Source of the DNA: CBDFGK01 sp965247075
Lineage (GTDB): Bacteria; Pseudomonadota; Gammaproteobacteria; Pseudomonadales; Halieaceae
Reading direction: 5' to 3'
Assembly (NCBI GenBank): GCA_965247075.1
Contig: CBDFGK010000003.1
Span: 372,001-436,000 of the forward strand
DNA: 64,000 bases
Positions 52,251 to 61,536 of this stretch are shown piece by piece (position 1 is the first letter of the stretch; every line of letters starts with the position of its first letter). Position numbers and translations under genes: made by a program. The notes below the pieces were generated by a model. It saw nothing but the letters and a program-made list of their open reading frames with translations, searched no databases and was not told the DNA's origin.

Positions 52251-54679
52251 TACAACCGGTCGTGTAACTCACCGCTGCGATCTGCGCCGCGGCGGGCGCG
52301 CTCGGCACTGTTGCTGCTACCGGGTACATTTTCGGCTCTGAAATACTCAAAAATGGCATCAGACTGACCCGGTTTGGCCAGCAGCCCGGTTTTAGGGTCT
52401 ATGCGAACGTTGATGATACCTTCCGGGATGGGCCTGTTGCGGTCCGGACTGTCTGCCAGCGCTGTCTTCATGAAATCTATCCAAATGGGCAGGGCCGCTG
52501 ATCCGCCAAACTCACGCTGGCCCAGCGGCAAGTTCTGGTCAAAGCCAACCCAGGTGGTAGTGACCACATCGGCGTTGTAGCCGGAAAACCAGGCATCTGT
52601 GGGGCCATTGGTGGTGCCCGTCTTACCGGCGATATCACTGCGCTTGAGTACGCGAGCGCGCCGTCCGGTGCCCCTGGTGATCACATCTTGCAGTATGCTG
52701 TTGATAATAAACGCCACGCGTTCGTCCATGATGCGCTTGGCGAGCGGTAGTTCCACAGCCTGACTTTGCCGGAGTATTTCCTCCATACTCAACTCTTCAC
52801 CGAGTTCGGCAGGCGCCGTCGCGCCGCCCTCACATGTGCGGCACACGGTCGCGGGAATTGCCCGATAAATGACCTCTCGATCAAAGCCTTCGACGGTGCT
52901 GACTAAATAGGGGTTCACGCGGTAGCCACCATTGGCCAGGCTTGCGTAGGCAGTCGCCACTTGCAGTGGTGTGATCGCGTGCGTGCCCAGCGCCAGCGAG
53001 AGGTCGGCAGCCAATTCTTCTGTGTTAAAACCAAAACCCCCGGCATAGTTGATGGCATTGCGAACGCCCAGCGCCTGTAGCAGCCGAATGGAAACCAGGT
53101 TGCGCGATTTGGTCAGCGCCCAGCGCAGTCGGGTAGGGCCATAAAACTTGCCGCCATCATTTTCCGGACGCCAGGTGTCCTCCAGTGCCACATCCTCAAA
53201 CACGACCGGGGCATCGTTAATGATGCTGGCAGCCGTGAAGCCGTGCTCCAGCGCGGCGGAATAGATGAACGGTTTGAAATTGGAACCGGGCTGCCTGGCC
53301 GCCTGGGTGACACGGTTGAACTTGCTCTTCGCAAAACCCAGCCCACCGACGACACTGAGAATGGCCCCGTCGTTGGGCTGCAGCGCAACCAATGCGGCCT
53401 GTGCGGCCGGCACCTGTGCCAGATGCAACTGGCCGTTTTCACCTTGTTGCACACGGATCAGATCGCCTCTGCTCAATAGGGCGGAAGGGTTTTTAGGCCG
53501 CGGATCGCGGCGGTTTTCATCAATGTAGGGCCTGGCCTGGCGCAGGCCGTTGTCCCAGAAGATAATCCCCGTCTCCCCCCCCGCCAGCAATACTTCGACA
53601 AGATCCTCTGACACTTGTGTGACCACGGCCGGGTGGCGGTCTGCGATAACGGGAACCTGCGCAAGCTCTGCCAGCCAGATCGTCGTCAGGTCCCCCGCCT
53701 CATTAATAGCTAATTTTTGTTCCGGGCCTCGATAGCCGTGGCGGCTGTCATACTCTGCCAGACCATCAACCACCGCCTGGTTGGCAGATCTCTGCAAGGC
53801 GCTGCTGATGGTAGTGAATACATGGTAACCGTCACTGTAAGCGCCTACCCCATAGCGGCCTACCATTTCGCTGCGCGCCATCTCCGCCGCGTAGGGCGCT
53901 GAAAAAGCCAGCTTTGCCCCGTGATGGCTGGCACTGACGGGCTCTTGCATGGCCAACCGGTATTGCGCTGCATCTATATATCCCAGTGAACGCATGCGCC
54001 CCAGTATCCAATTGCGTCGTATGAGTGCGCGCTGTGGGTTGGAGAGTGGATTGTAACGGGAAGGTGCTTTTGGCAGACCTGCCAGCATAGCCAGTTGTGC
54101 AAGGTTCAGTTCATTGATATGTGAGCCGTAATAAACCTGGGAGGCGGCCTCGAAACCATAGGCGCGATGTCCCAGAAACATCTGGTTGAAGTAGATTTCA
54201 AAAATGCCTTCTTTATCGAGTACGCGCTCTATCTCCAGTGATAATAATATCTCCTTGAACTTGCGGGTAAATGTACGCTCCAGGGTCAGGAAGTAGTTGC
54301 GCGCAACCTGCATTGTCAGTGTGCTGCCCCCGGAGCCCTTTTCACCGGTTAGCACCAACTCTGAGACGGCCCGCAGCAGACCCATAATATCGATACCGAC
54401 ATGAGTGAAAAAACCATCGTCTTCCGCAGCCAGCAAGGCCTTTACGAACAGGGGTGGAATGCGCGAATAGCGGAGAGGGTTGCGCTTCTTTTCACCGAAC
54501 TGGCCAATCAAGTCGCCCTCGCGACTGTAGACCCGCATGGGGGTTTGCAGGCGCACGTCTATCAATACCTCGACCGACGGCAGTTTGGGGCTAAGTTGAA
54601 GATAGATGCCACTAAATAGCATCAACGCGCCACAGAGGGCGAGCGGAAGCAGGCGGAGAACAAAGAGACGCTTCTTCAT
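52247..54679 (-). CDS. mrcA: Penicillin-binding protein 1A (bifunctional transglycosylase/transpeptidase)
   Basis: 810 residues. One N-terminal membrane helix (LLPLALCGALMLFSGIYLQL). The GT51 transglycosylase domain has EDDGFFTHVGIDIMGLLRAV with the catalytic Glu and GGSTLTMQVARNYFL. The OB-like insert and transpeptidase domain follow with SNFK (in RQPGSNFKPFIYS), SRN (in TKSRNLVSIRLL) and KTGTTNGPTDAWFSGY. It polymerises and crosslinks peptidoglycan in the periplasm. It is divergent from pilM, as in Pseudomonas and many other gammaproteobacteria. Confidence 0.95.
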   Translation of the reverse strand: MKKRLFVLRLLPLALCGALMLFSGIYLQLSPKLPSVEVLIDVRLQTPMRVYSREGDLIGQFGEKKRNPLRYSRIPPLFVKALLAAEDDGFFTHVGIDIMGLLRAVSELVLTGEKGSGGSTLTMQVARNYFLTLERTFTRKFKEILLSLEIERVLDKEGIFEIYFNQMFLGHRAYGFEAASQVYYGSHINELNLAQLAMLAGLPKAPSRYNPLSNPQRALIRRNWILGRMRSLGYIDAAQYRLAMQEPVSASHHGAKLAFSAPYAAEMARSEMVGRYGVGAYSDGYHVFTTISSALQRSANQAVVDGLAEYDSRHGYRGPEQKLAINEAGDLTTIWLAELAQVPVIADRHPAVVTQVSEDLVEVLLAGGETGIIFWDNGLRQARPYIDENRRDPRPKNPSALLSRGDLIRVQQGENGQLHLAQVPAAQAALVALQPNDGAILSVVGGLGFAKSKFNRVTQAARQPGSNFKPFIYSAALEHGFTAASIINDAPVVFEDVALEDTWRPENDGGKFYGPTRLRWALTKSRNLVSIRLLQALGVRNAINYAGGFGFNTEELAADLSLALGTHAITPLQVATAYASLANGGYRVNPYLVSTVEGFDREVIYRAIPATVCRTCEGGATAPAELGEELSMEEILRQSQAVELPLAKRIMDERVAFIINSILQDVITRGTGRRARVLKRSDIAGKTGTTNGPTDAWFSGYNADVVTTTWVGFDQNLPLGQREFGGSAALPIWIDFMKTALADSPDRNRPIPEGIINVRIDPKTGLLAKPGQSDAIFEYFRAENVPGSSNSAERARRGADRSGELHDRLY

Positions 54680-54854
54680 TAATTTCTTTTAAATTCAGTG
54701 AGTTGCAGGACAGGGTCCGGATTCTGTAAAATTTTGGACTGGTGATTATATGCTTTTTTACCCATTTTATATATTTACGTGTATGTTATATCTGTTATTT
54801 AATGTATCAGTGTATAAGTCTAACGTAAGTTACGGATACAAATAGGGAAATATA

Positions 54855-55919
54855 TTGCTCGGACTTTTAGGGAAAAGAAAGTCAGTCCCGGTTTTGGGGT
54901 TGGATATCAGTTCCACGACAGTGAAATTGCTGGAATTGAGCCATACCGGTGAGCGCTATCGCGTCGAGAGTTACGCGGTGAGTTCCTTGCCGGTGGACGC
55001 CGTTATTGAAAAGAACGTCAGTGATGTCGATGGTGTAGCCAACGCTATCGGCAGTGTTATCAATCAATCCAAGACCAGGATCAAAGCCGTGGCCGCCGCG
55101 GTGGCAGGGTCCTCCGTTATCACCAAGATCGTCGATATGCCATCCGGTCTCACCGAGGACGATATGGAAACGCAACTGACCCTGGAGGCAGACCAGTATA
55201 TTCCCTACCCGCTCGAGGAAGTGGCGATAGACTTCGAAATTCAGAGACCGTCTCCGGAGAGTAAGGGACAGGTTGAAGTGTTGCTGGCCGCCTGCCGTCG
55301 GGAAACTATTGATGCCCGGGTCGAGGCTATCGAAGGTGCCGAGCTGCTGCCCAAGATCATGGACGTAGAGGCCTACGCCATGGAGCGCGCTTTTATGCTG
55401 GTACGCAACCAGTTGGATATCGATGATAAAAATACCGTGGCGGTAGTCGACATCGGTGCCACCATGACTACGCTCAGCGTGCTTACCAATGGACAAACGA
55501 TTTATACCCGTGAGCAGTTGTTTGGCGGCAAACAGCTGACCGATGAGATTATGCGGCGCTACGGTCTACCCGTCGAAGAAGCCGGACTGGCCAAAAAGCA
55601 GGGTGGTTTGCCGGACGATTATGAACCTGAGGTGTTGGAGCCTTTTAAGGACGCAGTCGTTCAGCAGGTCGCTCGATCACTGCAGTTCTTCTTCTCCTCC
55701 AGCCAGTATAATGATGTCGATTACATCGTCATGGCTGGCGGTGTATCGTCTATGGAGGGCCTGGACGAGCTCGTGCAGGACAAGCTCGGCACACCGGCGA
55801 CGGTTGCCAATCCTTTCGCCGACATGGCGATTTCTGCCAAGGTCAATGCGGTGGCACTGAGCAGCGATGCGCCCGCTTTAATGATAGCCTGTGGGCTTGC
55901 TTTGAGGAGTTTTGACTGA
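54855..55919 (+). CDS. pilM: Type IV pilus inner-membrane assembly protein PilM
   Basis: 354 residues from TTG 54855, preceded by AGGGAAATATA. Actin-like ATPase fold: PVLGLDISSTTVKLLELSHT, the nucleotide-binding segment VAVVDIGATMTTLSVL, FGGKQLTDEIMRRYG and IVMAGGVSSMEGLDELVQ. PilM sits on the cytoplasmic side and binds the short tail of PilN. The stop overlaps the pilN ATG, starting a tightly packed pilMNOPQ operon. The upstream 175 bp are AT-rich and divide the promoters of pilM and mrcA. Confidence 0.95.
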   Translation: MLGLLGKRKSVPVLGLDISSTTVKLLELSHTGERYRVESYAVSSLPVDAVIEKNVSDVDGVANAIGSVINQSKTRIKAVAAAVAGSSVITKIVDMPSGLTEDDMETQLTLEADQYIPYPLEEVAIDFEIQRPSPESKGQVEVLLAACRRETIDARVEAIEGAELLPKIMDVEAYAMERAFMLVRNQLDIDDKNTVAVVDIGATMTTLSVLTNGQTIYTREQLFGGKQLTDEIMRRYGLPVEEAGLAKKQGGLPDDYEPEVLEPFKDAVVQQVARSLQFFFSSSQYNDVDYIVMAGGVSSMEGLDELVQDKLGTPATVANPFADMAISAKVNAVALSSDAPALMIACGLALRSFD

Positions 55920-56479
55920 TGGCCCAGATTAACCTTCTGCCCTGGCGTGATGAGCGCCGCGCGGAGCTCCAGAAGAAGTTTCTGGCAATACTGGGTGCGG
56001 TGGCCGCAACCGCTGTGTTGATACTCTTCGTTGTCGACCTGTTCTTCAGTGGCCAGATCCAGAATCAGCGCGACCGGAACGATTACCTCAGCAGTAATAT
56101 TGAAGGCCTCAATGCGCAGGTTGAGGAAATTCGAGACATGCAGCGCAAGCGCACTCAATTACTCGATCGTATGAAAGTAATCCAGGAGCTGCAGGGCAAT
56201 CGACCCATTATCGTACGTATCCTCGACCAGTTGGTGCGTAGGGTGCCGGATGGGGTCTTCTACACGGAATTACAGTCGCGATCGCAGGTGATCACCATTA
56301 ATGGTATTGCCGAGTCCAACAACGGGGTTTCCAGCCTGATGAGAGCTCTGGATGCATCTGACTGGTTCTCAGAACCCAATCTCGAGAGAGTGCGGGCCGA
56401 GCCCGACTTCGCAGAGCAGGCGACCAGGTTTAATATGACAGTGAAGCTGCTGCCGTCCGCCGGGAACGAGGAGCGCTAG
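55919..56479 (+). CDS. pilN: Type IV pilus assembly protein PilN
   Basis: 186 residues. The start MAQINLLPWRDERRAELQKK holds the INLLPWR motif that docks into PilM. One membrane helix follows (FLAILGAVAATAVLILFVVD), then a coiled coil and a ferredoxin-like periplasmic domain. With PilO it forms the alignment complex linking the inner-membrane motor to the secretin. Confidence 0.95.
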   Translation: MAQINLLPWRDERRAELQKKFLAILGAVAATAVLILFVVDLFFSGQIQNQRDRNDYLSSNIEGLNAQVEEIRDMQRKRTQLLDRMKVIQELQGNRPIIVRILDQLVRRVPDGVFYTELQSRSQVITINGIAESNNGVSSLMRALDASDWFSEPNLERVRAEPDFAEQATRFNMTVKLLPSAGNEER

Positions 56480-56482
56480 CGT

Positions 56483-57097
56483 ATGGCTGCGGAAGACATT
56501 CTCAGGTCACTGCAGAACTTCGACGTCAACGATCTGGATTTTGAGAACATCGGCTCCTGGCCAATGACTATCAAGGTGGTGGTGTGGATACTCGCCCTGT
56601 TGGTGGTGCTGGTGCTGGGTTACGTCTACCACGTTCAAAATTTGCAGCTCAGCCTGCAACAAGCTGTTGCACAGGAAAAGAACCTCAGGGTTGAGTTTGA
56701 GCAAAAGGCATTTCAGGCCGCCAATCTGGATGCCTATAAAAAGCAGATGGCAGAAATGGAAGAATCTTTTGGAGCACTGGTCAGTCAGTTACCCAGTGAT
56801 ACCGAAGTGCCTGGCTTGCTGGAAGATATTACCAACGAGGGCATGCTCAATGGCCTTGAATTCGAAAGCATCAGCCTGCAGGCGGAGTTGGCCAAAGAGT
56901 TTTACGTTGAGCTACCCATCCATATCCTGGCCAAGGGGTCCTATCACGACCTCGGTGCATTCATCAGCGGCATGGCCGGCCTGCCGCGTATTGTGACTCT
57001 GCACGACTTTCACATCACCCGGGAAGCAGTACGCAGCAGTATATTGAAACTGGAAATTACCGCGCGAACTTACCGCTACAGGGACGACGGGATTTAA
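56483..57097 (+). CDS. pilO: Type IV pilus assembly protein PilO
   Basis: 204 residues. A short cytoplasmic start (LQNFDVNDLDFENIGSWPMT) precedes the membrane helix VVVWILALLVVLVLGYVYHV, a coiled coil, and a periplasmic domain with VSQLPSDTEVPGLLEDITNE, the typical PilO motif. It pairs with PilN. It starts 3 bp after the pilN stop and ends 2 bp before pilP. Confidence 0.95.
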   Translation: MAAEDILRSLQNFDVNDLDFENIGSWPMTIKVVVWILALLVVLVLGYVYHVQNLQLSLQQAVAQEKNLRVEFEQKAFQAANLDAYKKQMAEMEESFGALVSQLPSDTEVPGLLEDITNEGMLNGLEFESISLQAELAKEFYVELPIHILAKGSYHDLGAFISGMAGLPRIVTLHDFHITREAVRSSILKLEITARTYRYRDDGI

Positions 57098-57099
57098 TT

Positions 57100-57633
57100 A
57101 TGTTGCGAAGCCTGCTAACACTGGTCCTGGCGATTCTCAGCTCAACTGTGTTGATCAGTTGTAGCAGTGACGAGTTCACTGACCTGGACCGGTTTATGGC
57201 TGAGAAGCGAGCCCGACCCGGAGGGGTTATCACGCCTGTTCCACCCTTCAAGGCATACGAGGCGTTTTCCTATAGTGCGGCGACGCAGCGCAGTCCCTTC
57301 GACCGCCCCATTGAGATTCGAGAAATCACGCAGCAGCAGTCGGTGTCGACAGTGGAACCTGACAATGAGCGTGCCAAGGAATTTCTGGAACAGTTTACTT
57401 TCGAGTCACTCGACATGGTGGGCACGCTGTCCCGCTCTGGCACAGATTGGAGTTTGATTCTCGATCCCGACGGCGGTGTTCATCGAGTAAAGGCCGGGGA
57501 TTTTCTTGGGCGAAATCACGGTAAAATAGTAGCAATGACAGAGACGTACGTCGCTGTCATTGAAATTGTATCCGATGATAATGAAGGGTGGGTAGAGCGA
57601 CCTCGCACCGTCAAATTACGCGGTATCAACTAA
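57100..57633 (+). CDS. pilP: Type IV pilus lipoprotein PilP
   Basis: 177 residues. The lipoprotein signal peptide MLRSLLTLVLAILSSTVLIS leads to a lipobox Cys (LISCSSDEF). A flexible linker with RPGGVITPVPPFKAYEAFSY precedes the beta-sandwich domain (LDMVGTLSRSGTDWSLILDP; VKAGDFLGRNHGKIVAMTET). It bridges PilN/PilO to the PilQ secretin. Confidence 0.94.
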   Translation: MLRSLLTLVLAILSSTVLISCSSDEFTDLDRFMAEKRARPGGVITPVPPFKAYEAFSYSAATQRSPFDRPIEIREITQQQSVSTVEPDNERAKEFLEQFTFESLDMVGTLSRSGTDWSLILDPDGGVHRVKAGDFLGRNHGKIVAMTETYVAVIEIVSDDNEGWVERPRTVKLRGIN

Positions 57634-57637
57634 TCGA

Positions 57638-59797
57638 TTGGTGGCAGTCATGGGCATAACGACAACTGTATCACCCGCAGGCTTTTCCAGAGAGAGGGTC
57701 AGGCGAGCCTGGGCGCTACTGACACTGGTAGCGATGATGACGCTCGGTGGCACGGCTGTGGCCAATGATGTGGCGGTGAAAGATATCAGTTTTAGTTCAA
57801 AGCCCGGCAGCAAGTTTGAAATACGCCTGGATTTTGATGGGCCGCCGCCCCAGCCCATGTCCTATACCATTGAAAAGCCTGCGCGTATTTCCATGGACCT
57901 GCCCGGTGTGGGCAGCGACCTGGATCAGAAAAAATTCTCCCTACCTTATGACAACGCGACCGGTGTGGTTGTAGTGGAATCCGGTGGCCGCACCCGCATG
58001 ATTGTAAACCTGGTTAAGTTGGTACCCTTTGAGACGCGAATTGAAGGTAACTCGCTGATAGTCGAGGTAGGTAATGAAGGCGCCAATGAGTATCTCAAGC
58101 CGGTCTCGGATCCGCTTGCTCTGGGCACGCAAGCGCAAACTTTTGAGACTGCGGTTTCGATAATAGAAGGCCTGGAATTCCAGCGTACCGAAGATGGCGA
58201 AGGTCGGCTTATGCTGACCTTGAGCAACGCGAATGTTGACGTCAACGTCTTCAACGAGGGCGACCAGGTCAAGATTGAGTTTCTGGAGACCTCGGCGCGA
58301 GAAGAGTTGCTGCGACACTACGATGTCACCGACTTTGCCACACCGGTATCCACCGTTGATGTAAGCGCCGGCGAGCGTGGCACCGTTTTGTCAATGAAGG
58401 CTGTCGGCGACTACGATTATCTGGCCTACCAGACTGACCTGCGGTATGTGGTCAGTGTTAAACCACTGACCAGCCGGGAAGTTGAAGCGCGCCAGAAAGA
58501 ATTTGCCTATGTGGGCGATCGTTTGTCGCTGAACTTCCAGGACATTGAAGTACGCGCGGTGCTTCAGCTTATTGCCGACTTCACAGAATTAAATCTGGTT
58601 GCCAGCGATACGGTTGCCGGTCGCATCACCCTGCGTTTGCAAAACGTTCCCTGGGATCAGGCGCTGGCGCTGGTGTTGAGAACCAAGGGTTTGGACAAGC
58701 GCCAGGTGGGTAATGTGTTAATGGTCGCCCCCGCCGCAGAAATTGCTGAGCGTGAGCGCCAGGAGCTTGAGGCGAATAGGCAAATAGCGGAGTTGGCGCC
58801 CTTGCGAACAGAATTTATTCGAATTCGCTATGCCAATGCCAGCGACGTCGTAGGCCTGTTCGAGGCGGGTAGTGAAGAGGGCGGCACCCTCATCTCTCCA
58901 CGCGGCTCGGTCATTGTCGATGTGCGCACCAACTCCCTGATAATCACTGATACTGCAGTGAAGTTGGGTGAAATACGACAATTGATAGACCGGGTGGATA
59001 TACCGATACGCCAGGTCATGATCGAGGCGCGAATTGTTATCGCCCAGTCCGATGTGTCGCAGGCCCTGGGTATCCGCTGGGGTGGTGGCTATTTGGATAT
59101 CGGCAACGACGATGTGTTCTCCGCCTCCGGTGACCTGAACAACGTGGTCGATTTGAATGAATCTGTCCTCGCCGGTGAATCCCCCTCACTCAGCTTTCCC
59201 GGCGCCCTGTTGGTCGATTTGGGTGTGGCTGCGGCAACGGGCTCATTCGCTGTCGGCTATACCAGTAACGATCTGTTTTTGGCGGCAGAGCTGTCGGCCC
59301 TCGAGGCCTCGGGGAAAGGCGAAGTGGTTTCGCAGCCAAAGGTGATCACCGGCGACAAACAGCAGGCCAGCATCAAATCGGGAACCGAGGTGCCCTACCA
59401 GGAATCCTCCGCCAATGGTGAGACGACCATCGCCTTCAAGGAAGCGGTGTTGGCACTGGATGTAACGCCTAATATCACTCCCGATGATCGCATTTTGCTA
59501 GACCTGACAATCAATCAGGACTCTGTGGGTGACCTGGTTCCCAGTGGCACCGGCGGTGCGATTCCAACCATCGATACCACCGAGTTAACCACGCAGGTAC
59601 TGGTAGGCAACGGTGAAACCGTGGTGCTCGGTGGTGTGTTTCGCACAGAGGATGTCGAGTCGACTTCCAAGGTGCCGTTGCTCGGCGATATTCCCTACCT
59701 GGGTAGAATATTCAAGAGTACCTCATCGCAACAGACCAAGACTGAGACGCTGATATTCATCACGCCTCGAATACTCGCCGATACCTTGCTTGATTGA
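57638..59797 (+). CDS. pilQ: Type IV pilus secretin PilQ
   Basis: Up to 719 residues. Possible starts are TTG 57638, GTG 57641 and ATG 57650; no strong ribosome site decides between them. Signal peptide with VRRAWALLTLVAMMTLGGTA. One or two AMIN domains follow (VKDISFSSKPGSKFEIRLDF), then the STN domain (LNFQDIEVRAVLQLIADFTE), the secretin N-domain and the secretin core (LGIRWGGGYLDIG; GKGEVVSQPKVITGDKQQAS; VPLLGDIPYLGRIFKSTSSQ; ETLIFITPRIL). It forms the outer-membrane pore for the pilus. Confidence 0.95.
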   Translation: MVAVMGITTTVSPAGFSRERVRRAWALLTLVAMMTLGGTAVANDVAVKDISFSSKPGSKFEIRLDFDGPPPQPMSYTIEKPARISMDLPGVGSDLDQKKFSLPYDNATGVVVVESGGRTRMIVNLVKLVPFETRIEGNSLIVEVGNEGANEYLKPVSDPLALGTQAQTFETAVSIIEGLEFQRTEDGEGRLMLTLSNANVDVNVFNEGDQVKIEFLETSAREELLRHYDVTDFATPVSTVDVSAGERGTVLSMKAVGDYDYLAYQTDLRYVVSVKPLTSREVEARQKEFAYVGDRLSLNFQDIEVRAVLQLIADFTELNLVASDTVAGRITLRLQNVPWDQALALVLRTKGLDKRQVGNVLMVAPAAEIAERERQELEANRQIAELAPLRTEFIRIRYANASDVVGLFEAGSEEGGTLISPRGSVIVDVRTNSLIITDTAVKLGEIRQLIDRVDIPIRQVMIEARIVIAQSDVSQALGIRWGGGYLDIGNDDVFSASGDLNNVVDLNESVLAGESPSLSFPGALLVDLGVAAATGSFAVGYTSNDLFLAAELSALEASGKGEVVSQPKVITGDKQQASIKSGTEVPYQESSANGETTIAFKEAVLALDVTPNITPDDRILLDLTINQDSVGDLVPSGTGGAIPTIDTTELTTQVLVGNGETVVLGGVFRTEDVESTSKVPLLGDIPYLGRIFKSTSSQQTKTETLIFITPRILADTLLD

Positions 59798-59800
59798 GTT

Positions 59801-60322
59801 ATGGCAAGAATACAGCGCGTATTTCTCATCGGGCCAATGGGTGCCGGCAAGACGACTATTGGCAGGGTGTTGGCGCATAATCTGCAGCTGGAGTTTGTGG
59901 ACAGTGACCATGAGATAGAGGAGCGTACCGGCGCAGATATACCCTGGATATTCGATGTTGAGGGGGAGGCCGGTTTTCGAGAGCGGGAACAAAAAGTAAT
60001 TGCTGAACTGACACTGCGCGATGGCGTGTTGCTTGCTACCGGCGGCGGCGTGGTGATGAAACCTGAAAACCGTACGGCCCTGGCCGGGCGAGGAATCGTG
60101 GTGTATTTGCACGCTACCGTGGCGCAACAGGTGGCGCGCACCAACAGTGACAGGCAGCGACCCTTATTGCACACTGAAGATCCTGAAAAAACACTGCGAG
60201 AATTAATGGCGGTGCGCGCTCCATTGTACCGGGAGATCGCTGACTATATTGTCGATACCGATGGCCTGGGCGCACGTAACGTGGCCCAGCAAATCACGCG
60301 CTTGTTGACGGAAACAGATTGA
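59801..60322 (+). CDS. aroK: Shikimate kinase
   Basis: 173 residues. Walker A is IGPMGAGKTTIGRVLA. DSDHEIEERTGADIPWIFD supplies the shikimate-binding Asp, and ATGGGVVMKPENR the conserved GGG loop; DRQRPLL is the lid with its Arg. It phosphorylates shikimate. It begins 3 bp after pilQ and is followed by aroB, the usual pilMNOPQ–aroKB order. Confidence 0.96.
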   Translation: MARIQRVFLIGPMGAGKTTIGRVLAHNLQLEFVDSDHEIEERTGADIPWIFDVEGEAGFREREQKVIAELTLRDGVLLATGGGVVMKPENRTALAGRGIVVYLHATVAQQVARTNSDRQRPLLHTEDPEKTLRELMAVRAPLYREIADYIVDTDGLGARNVAQQITRLLTETD

Positions 60323-60338
60323 TGAATGAGGCTAAAAC

Positions 60339-61421
60339 GTGGCGCTACTGATGCACACCCTGCATGTTGAGTTGGGCGAGCGTAGCTACCCGATCTACAT
60401 CGGCAGAGAGCTGTTCGCTGACAGTGATCTGCTGACCCGTCATGTGCACGGCAAACAGGTAGCGATTGTCAGCAATGAGACCATCGCGCCTCTGTATGTA
60501 GAGCGCGTGCGGGCTGCGCTCGATTCGGCAGCGCTTGTTTCAGAGATAGTGCTTCCCGATGGTGAGCAATATAAAACCCTGGAGCACGTACAGCAGATTT
60601 TTGATCGCCTGCTGCAAGCAGGCCACAATCGTTCTACTACCCTGATCGCCGTGGGAGGGGGTGTAGTCGGTGATATGACGGGCTTTGCGGCGGCATGCTA
60701 CCAGCGCGGCGTTAATTTTATCCAGGTGCCGACCACCTTGTTGTCGCAGGTAGATTCATCTGTCGGTGGTAAAACAGGCGTAAACCATCCTCTGGGCAAG
60801 AATATGATTGGTGCATTTTACCAGCCCCAGTGTGTACTCATTGATATAGACACCCTGCAGAGTTTGCCGGCACGCGAGTTGGCGGCGGGATTGGCCGAAG
60901 TTGTGAAGTACGGATTGATTGGGGATGAACCTTTCTACAGATGGCTGCACGAGCACATGCCGAACTTGCTGGCACGTGAGGAGGCTGCCCTGGTCGAAGC
61001 CATCGAGCGCAGTTGTGCCAATAAGGCGGCGGTAGTTGCCGCGGATGAGCGCGAGGGCGGTATGCGGGCAATTCTCAACCTGGGTCACACCTTCGGGCAT
61101 GCTATTGAAACTGCGCAGGGCTATGGAAACTGGTTACACGGAGAGGCGGTAGCGGTCGGTATGTGCCTGGCAATGCGATTGTCTGCCGCTGTGGGTTCGA
61201 TCAGCGAGGCTGAAGTGCTGGCCTTTGAACAATTACTGAAGCGCATACCCCTGCCCACCAAGGTGCCCGCTGATATGACAGCTGCCCGGTTTCTGCGGTT
61301 GATGGGACGGGACAAAAAAGTAATTGATGGTGAGTTGCGACTGGTGCTGCTGGAAGCTATCGGCAGTGCCGTGGTTACGGCCGACACGCCGATCGCTGCA
61401 ATCGAGAAGGTGCTGGGTTAG
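60339..61421 (+). CDS. aroB: 3-dehydroquinate synthase
   Basis: 360 residues, starting at GTG 60339 or ATG 60351. Blocks include VSNETIAPLY, LPDGEQYKTLEHVQQIFDRL, AVGGGVVGDMTGFAAACYQR, QVPTTLLSQVDSSVGGKTGV and NLGHTFGHAIETAQGYGNWL with the zinc-binding His residues. It makes the first ring of the shikimate pathway, using NAD+ and a metal. A REP-like unit starts right at the stop. Confidence 0.96.
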   Translation: MALLMHTLHVELGERSYPIYIGRELFADSDLLTRHVHGKQVAIVSNETIAPLYVERVRAALDSAALVSEIVLPDGEQYKTLEHVQQIFDRLLQAGHNRSTTLIAVGGGVVGDMTGFAAACYQRGVNFIQVPTTLLSQVDSSVGGKTGVNHPLGKNMIGAFYQPQCVLIDIDTLQSLPARELAAGLAEVVKYGLIGDEPFYRWLHEHMPNLLAREEAALVEAIERSCANKAAVVAADEREGGMRAILNLGHTFGHAIETAQGYGNWLHGEAVAVGMCLAMRLSAAVGSISEAEVLAFEQLLKRIPLPTKVPADMTAARFLRLMGRDKKVIDGELRLVLLEAIGSAVVTADTPIAAIEKVLG

Positions 61422-61516
61422 GGGTCAGAGTTTGGGCTATCCCCATCGTTGATGCCAAATTCCTGTATGCACAGGCCACCTGCCGACCAAAACTGCCGCT
61501 GCCGGGTCTGACTCCG
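61421..61516. repeat. REP-like unit and possible bidirectional terminator between aroB and gltD
   Basis: GGGGTCAGAGTTTG at 61421 repeats the core at 8,544 and 23,265. CCGGGTCTGACTCCGGGTTTTTT near 61502 contains a small CCGG-type hairpin with a T-tract. The gap separates two convergent genes, where such elements often act as transcript ends. Confidence 0.5.
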
Positions 61517-61536
61517 GGTTTTTTGATCTGGACAGT

